Assembly: GCA_003135895.1 (NCBI GenBank)
Contig: PNBE01000162.1
Coordinates: 63,111-118,949 of the forward strand
Direction of reading: 5' to 3'
DNA: 55,839 bases
Source of the DNA: Candidatus Dormiibacterota bacterium
Lineage (GTDB): Bacteria; Chloroflexota; Dormibacteria; Aeolococcales; Aeolococcaceae
Positions 52,495 through 55,839 of this stretch are shown here, piece by piece. Below the pieces are notes generated by a model. It was not told where the DNA came from. It did not search any database and worked only from the letters and a program-made list of their open reading frames with translations. Numbering within the stretch: the first letter of the stretch is position 1; each line of letters starts with the position of its first letter. The position numbers and the translations under genes were made by a program.

Positions 52495-54111
52495 TCACTC
52501 CGGCGGGAGTTCCTTGTAGACGAACCCGATGTTCACGCCCTGCTGGGCGCGGATGAAGCGCGGGACGTAGTAGAGGAGCGCGCCGCCGACGATCAGGCCG
52601 CCGAGCCACGCGGGTATCCACCAAAAGTCGTCGCGGTTGCCGTTCATGACCGACAGCGGATTGATGAACGAGATGGCGATGATGCCGATGAACTCCGCGA
52701 TCGACAGTGTTCCGACGATGTAGAGCAACGGTATGCCCAGGAACTTTACGTTTGCCGGCGACGCTTGATAAAGATCGGGCCGCCGTATCGGCAGGGCGAC
52801 TGCTGCAAGGCCGACGATGATCACGGCGAGCGCCCCGGCGAGCACAATCAGGCCGAGCACCAGCTGGAACTGATTGCCCACCACACTCCAGATGACCAGG
52901 GCGGCGATGATCAGGTTGGTGAGGATGATCGCGTTGACCGGCGAGTGCGTCCGCTCGTTCACATTAGCCAGGCGCTCGGGCATCAGCCGGTCGAACGACC
53001 AGGCGAAGAACGACCGTATCGGCATGAAGGTGTTCGCGATCATCGACGGCAATGACCAGAAGAGGAAGGAACCCATGATGATGATGGTCAGAATCGGCGT
53101 GTTGAACACCAGCGATGCAAGGAAGGGGTAGAACGGTCCGGACGGGATCTTGTAGGCGGTGCTCGCGGCGTTGAGGGCGTAGACGAAGTTGTAGCCCGCG
53201 ACCCGGAAGAGCAATAGGACGCCGATGACAAGAAGGACGGTGTCCCAGCCGAGAGCCCCGAACATGACCGACAGCTGACGGCGGCGGTTCGAAGCGCTCT
53301 TCAGCTCCCCGGACATGTACACGGACCAGAAATTCCACATCATGAATCCCTGGATCGAGAAGAGCGTCGGCAGTGTCGCGCTGCTGAAGAAGCTGGGCGC
53401 CGCGCCTGCCGCACCCGGAGCTCCGCTGATCACCTGCGCAACGGTGCCGCCGCCGAAGCTCTTGTTGAGCGCGTCGAAGTGCGAGAAGAAGTCGCCCTGG
53501 CTGCCGATGAGCAATACGATGAACCCGACGAGCGTGCCGGCCATCGCGATGATGAACGAGTAGTTCTGCCAGCGGAACGTCGCCTTGGTGCCGCTTATCA
53601 GGATCAGGGTCTGGAGGGCGACCATGAAGAGCGAAGCACCGAGGATCCAGCTGTTGTTGGTCTGGAACGCGTTGCCCCAGTCTATGAAGTGGCTGTTACT
53701 GAAGATCGCCCCGACCGCGACGAGCACCGGCCCGAGAGCAAGCACCGAAAAGAACTTCGCGAAAAATGCGGCACCGAGAAGGCCGCCCATGATCATGCAG
53801 AGGTTGGATATCAGTGCCAGGGGCGGCGACAGCACCCGGCTGACCCAGACGTAGTCGCCTCCGACCCTCGGCATGCTCGCCCCCAGCAGCGCGAACATGA
53901 TGAGCACGGGAATGTTGATCACCGCAACGAGAATCAAGACCCCGACAACGTCCGCGCCGGGAAACGCGACCAGCGCGAAGAAGATCGAATACGCGATCGT
54001 GGAACCGACCGGTGCCGAGATGACCGCGTTGAATATCGTGGCATCGACTGCCGACGCAGAGCGCACCAACCCCGTGCTGTTGCGAACGAACAGCCTGCTC
54101 GCGGTTGCCAT
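52495..54111 (-). CDS. APC-family amino acid/amine permease
   Basis: 12-13-helix secondary transporter of the APC superfamily, 538 residues. ATG 54111 has a strong GGAGGG site, whereas the earlier ATG at 54225 has none. The N-terminus VDATIFNAVISAPVGSTIAYSIF is the unwound TM1 region. GADVVGVLILVAVINIPVL, MPRVGGDYVWVSR (the conserved GGxYxW) and WDTVLLVIGVLLLF also fit APC permeases. The substrate is unknown. It diverges from the DeoR/BtpA-like genes and shares their repeat-rich promoter region. Confidence 0.88.
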   Translation of the reverse strand: MATASRLFVRNSTGLVRSASAVDATIFNAVISAPVGSTIAYSIFFALVAFPGADVVGVLILVAVINIPVLIMFALLGASMPRVGGDYVWVSRVLSPPLALISNLCMIMGGLLGAAFFAKFFSVLALGPVLVAVGAIFSNSHFIDWGNAFQTNNSWILGASLFMVALQTLILISGTKATFRWQNYSFIIAMAGTLVGFIVLLIGSQGDFFSHFDALNKSFGGGTVAQVISGAPGAAGAAPSFFSSATLPTLFSIQGFMMWNFWSVYMSGELKSASNRRRQLSVMFGALGWDTVLLVIGVLLLFRVAGYNFVYALNAASTAYKIPSGPFYPFLASLVFNTPILTIIIMGSFLFWSLPSMIANTFMPIRSFFAWSFDRLMPERLANVNERTHSPVNAIILTNLIIAALVIWSVVGNQFQLVLGLIVLAGALAVIIVGLAAVALPIRRPDLYQASPANVKFLGIPLLYIVGTLSIAEFIGIIAISFINPLSVMNGNRDDFWWIPAWLGGLIVGGALLYYVPRFIRAQQGVNIGFVYKELPPE

Positions 54112-54143
54112 GGCGACCCTCCGGCGGTACGACCGCCCCCAAA

Positions 54144-54216
54144 CTTGACACAGGCGTCGAAAACCTGCAGAGTTTGAACACAATCGAACACCGGTGTCAA
54201 GAGGCACATTGACACG
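54144..54216. promoter_or_regulatory. divergent promoter/operator region of permease and deoR-like genes
   Basis: CTTGACAC (54144-54151) and GTGTCAAG (54194-54201) are perfect inverted arms, and TTGACAC recurs at 54210. Two GAACAC direct repeats (54176 and 54186) lie one helical turn apart. TTGACA on the minus strand (54195-54200) could be the -35 box of the permease gene. A DeoR-type repressor bound here could control both directions. Confidence 0.45.
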
Positions 54217-54280
54217 GAGGGACAACTTCCGGTCAAGACCCGACAGATATCACGAGTAGCCCACGGAGGAGAGCCGCAAC

Positions 54281-55111
54281 GTGTTAGCCGTCGAGCGGCG
54301 CCTGAAGGTGCTGGAGCGGGTCGCGGAGGATCAGGCCATCGAGGTCAGCACGCTGGCGCGCGACTTCCAGGTTTCCGAGATGACCATCCGGCGCGACCTG
54401 CGCCGGCTCGAGCGCGACGGCTTCGTACGGCGAACCTACGGGGGCGCCACCACCCACCTCGTCCGCACCTTCGAGGTCGGCGCCAATGCACGAACGCTCC
54501 ACCACGCCAAGGAGAAGCGTGTCATCGCCAAACGCGCCGCCGAGTTGACGGTAGGCGTTCGGGCGATGTTCCTGGGCATCGGGACGACTGTCGAGCATTT
54601 CGCCCGACTGCTCCCGGCGCGGGAAGACCTCATGGTGATCACCCCGTCGCTTGCGGTGGCGAGCCTGCTCGGCACGCGCAACGTTCGCGTGATCATCGCG
54701 GGGGGCCTGGTTCGCCAGGATGAGCTGACCTGCATCGGCGCATCAGCCGTTGAAGCCGTTCGCCGCTACAACACCGACACCGCCGTGATCGGCGCGGCCG
54801 GGCTGTCCGCGCGTCGCGGGATCACCGAGCTCGACGATCGCGACGCCGACGTCATCCGCGGCGGGCTCGAGCGCACCGAACGCATCATCGTGATCGCCGA
54901 CGGCTCGAAATTCGGCGCCGTCGCCATGAGCACCGTGGCGCCGATCGAGCAGGTCTCGACCATCGTGACCGACCGCGGTGCTGACGCCGAGGAGATCGAG
55001 CGCATCGAGGCGGCGGGCATCGAGGTGGTGGTCGCCGGGCCCGAGACAACGGCCTTGCATCCGATGGAGAACGGCCGGACACGTCTCACCGACGTCCGAA
55101 GGCCGGCATGA
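54281..55111 (+). CDS. DeoR-family transcriptional regulator
   Basis: 276-residue repressor of the DeoR/GlpR family. The helix-turn-helix is RRLKVLERVAEDQAIEVSTLARDF followed by QVSEMTIRRDLRRLERDGFVRRTYGG, the family signature. The C-terminal sugar-phosphate-sensing domain has FLGIGTTVEHFARLL and GLSARRGITELDDRDADV. GTG start with a GGAGGAGAG site. Its ATGA overlap with the BtpA-like gene points to one operon; the effector is probably a phosphorylated sugar. Confidence 0.92.
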   Translation: MLAVERRLKVLERVAEDQAIEVSTLARDFQVSEMTIRRDLRRLERDGFVRRTYGGATTHLVRTFEVGANARTLHHAKEKRVIAKRAAELTVGVRAMFLGIGTTVEHFARLLPAREDLMVITPSLAVASLLGTRNVRVIIAGGLVRQDELTCIGASAVEAVRRYNTDTAVIGAAGLSARRGITELDDRDADVIRGGLERTERIIVIADGSKFGAVAMSTVAPIEQVSTIVTDRGADAEEIERIEAAGIEVVVAGPETTALHPMENGRTRLTDVRRPA

Positions 55112-55839
55112 CCCTGCTGCGTCGTCTCTTCGGCGTGGACAAGCCAATCATCGCGATGCTCCACCTTCCGGCGATGCCGGGCCGCCCGCGACACGACCGC
55201 GCAGCCGGCATGCGACACCTGGTGGATACCGTTGAGCGCGATCTCGAGTCGTTGCAAGCGGCCGGCGTCGACGGGTTCCTCTTCTGCAATGAGGCCGATC
55301 TGCCGTACCAGATGCATGTCGGGCCCGAGGTTGCCGCCGGCATGGCGGCAGTCATCGGCCAGGTGCGGGATCTCATCACGCGACCCTTCGGCATCGACCT
55401 GGTCTGGGACCCGGTGTCGAGCCTTGCGGTTGCACGCGCGACCGGCGCCTCATTTGTCCGCGAGGTCTTCACGGGTGTCTTCGAGAGCGACCTCGGGTTG
55501 ATGCAACCGGACTTCGGTGCGATCGCCGCGTACCGCGAGCAGATCGGCGCCGGGTCCGTGGCCATGTTCAGCAACATCACCCCCGAATTCGCGAGCAGCC
55601 TCGGGAATCGCTCGATCGCCACGCGGGCGAGGAGCGCCGAATATCTCGGCGTCGACGCGATCCTCATCAGCGGGCAGATCACCGGGACCGCCACGCACAT
55701 CTCGGAGCTGTCCGAGGCCAAGGCAGCCGTCCCCGACATGCCGGTGCTCGCCAACACCGGCGTGCGCGAGGAAACCGTGGATGAGATTCTCGCCATCGCC
55801 GACGGCGTCTTTGTCGGCACCAGCCTGAAGCGTGACGGC
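55108..55839 (+). CDS. BtpA/SgcQ-family protein (C-terminus cut by window edge)
   Basis: TIM-barrel protein of the BtpA/SgcQ family; 244 residues are visible and the rest is beyond the window. PIIAMLHLPAMPGRPRH at the start, GVDGFLFCNEADLPY, MFSNITPEFASSLGNRSI, LGVDAILISGQITGT and DGVFVGTSLKRDG are typical. Members occur in sugar-phosphate operons next to DeoR regulators, and one (BtpA) affects photosystem I. Here the DeoR partner suggests sugar or nucleoside metabolism. Confidence 0.88.
   Translation, partial: MTLLRRLFGVDKPIIAMLHLPAMPGRPRHDRAAGMRHLVDTVERDLESLQAAGVDGFLFCNEADLPYQMHVGPEVAAGMAAVIGQVRDLITRPFGIDLVWDPVSSLAVARATGASFVREVFTGVFESDLGLMQPDFGAIAAYREQIGAGSVAMFSNITPEFASSLGNRSIATRARSAEYLGVDAILISGQITGTATHISELSEAKAAVPDMPVLANTGVREETVDEILAIADGVFVGTSLKRDG

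Overview
The window is a high-GC bacterial chromosome fragment. Three things point to a Gram-positive-type (monoderm) cell envelope: a LytR-CpsA-Psr ligase, surface proteins anchored by a C-terminal helix with a basic tail, and no outer-membrane genes. pcaD and pcaC are separate genes rather than the pcaL fusion common in actinomycetes. The CoA-transferase is of the larger CatIJ type. I therefore infer an actinobacterium-, Chloroflexota- or Dormibacterota-like soil heterotroph, and cannot place it more precisely without a search.

Region 1 (1-10.4 kb) is a polysaccharide export and sulfation locus. It holds a MurJ/MviN-type flippase (cut by the left edge), a two-domain sulfotransferase, a Wzz-like chain-length protein, a Thr-Pro-linker surface protein, a lipoprotein, a divergent polyprenyl-phosphate sugar transferase with a clear promoter, and two more sulfotransferases. 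The likely product is a sulfated extracellular polysaccharide.

Region 2 (10.4-21.7 kb) has a SatP-type acetate transporter and an acetyl-CoA synthetase reading frame that has lost its whole central domain. Next come three TadE/TadG-like pseudopilin genes, a GT39-type membrane glycosyltransferase with a Gly-rich insert, a TolB-like propeller, an LCP ligase, a broken TMEM175 channel gene and an HtrA-like protease.

Region 3 (21.7-32.8 kb) has a 1568-residue surface protein of 15 Ig-like repeats, an aldo/keto reductase, a small four-helix protein with ferric-reductase-like histidine pairs, a 14-TM drug exporter, a Flp pilin, a two-component system and a GNAT acetyltransferase.

Region 4 (32.8-39.9 kb) is an aryl-CoA catabolic cluster. 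Five genes joined by 4-nt overlaps (creatininase family, aryl-CoA ligase, enoyl-CoA hydratase, RidA family, acyl-CoA dehydrogenase) diverge from a fused flavin monooxygenase/Old Yellow Enzyme-like reductase. The gene set resembles aerobic 2-aminobenzoyl-CoA degradation (abm) more than a salicylate-to-gentisate route.

Region 5 (39.9-50.8 kb) is a complete 4-hydroxybenzoate/protocatechuate beta-ketoadipate pathway. A long overlapping operon (catI-catJ-pcaF-pcaH-pcaG-pcaB-pcaD-pcaC-iclR-hydrolase-DUF1697) diverges from pobA plus a hydroxyquinol/catechol 1,2-dioxygenase-like gene. The shared intergenic region carries two 15-bp GTTCG-N5-CG(A/C)AC sites like those bound by PcaR-type IclR regulators.

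Region 6 (50.8-55.8 kb) holds an SDR, an orphan nucleotidyltransferase-like protein, an APC permease, and a divergent DeoR regulator with a BtpA/SgcQ-family enzyme cut by the right edge. No rRNA, tRNA, CRISPR array, IS element or phage gene was seen.
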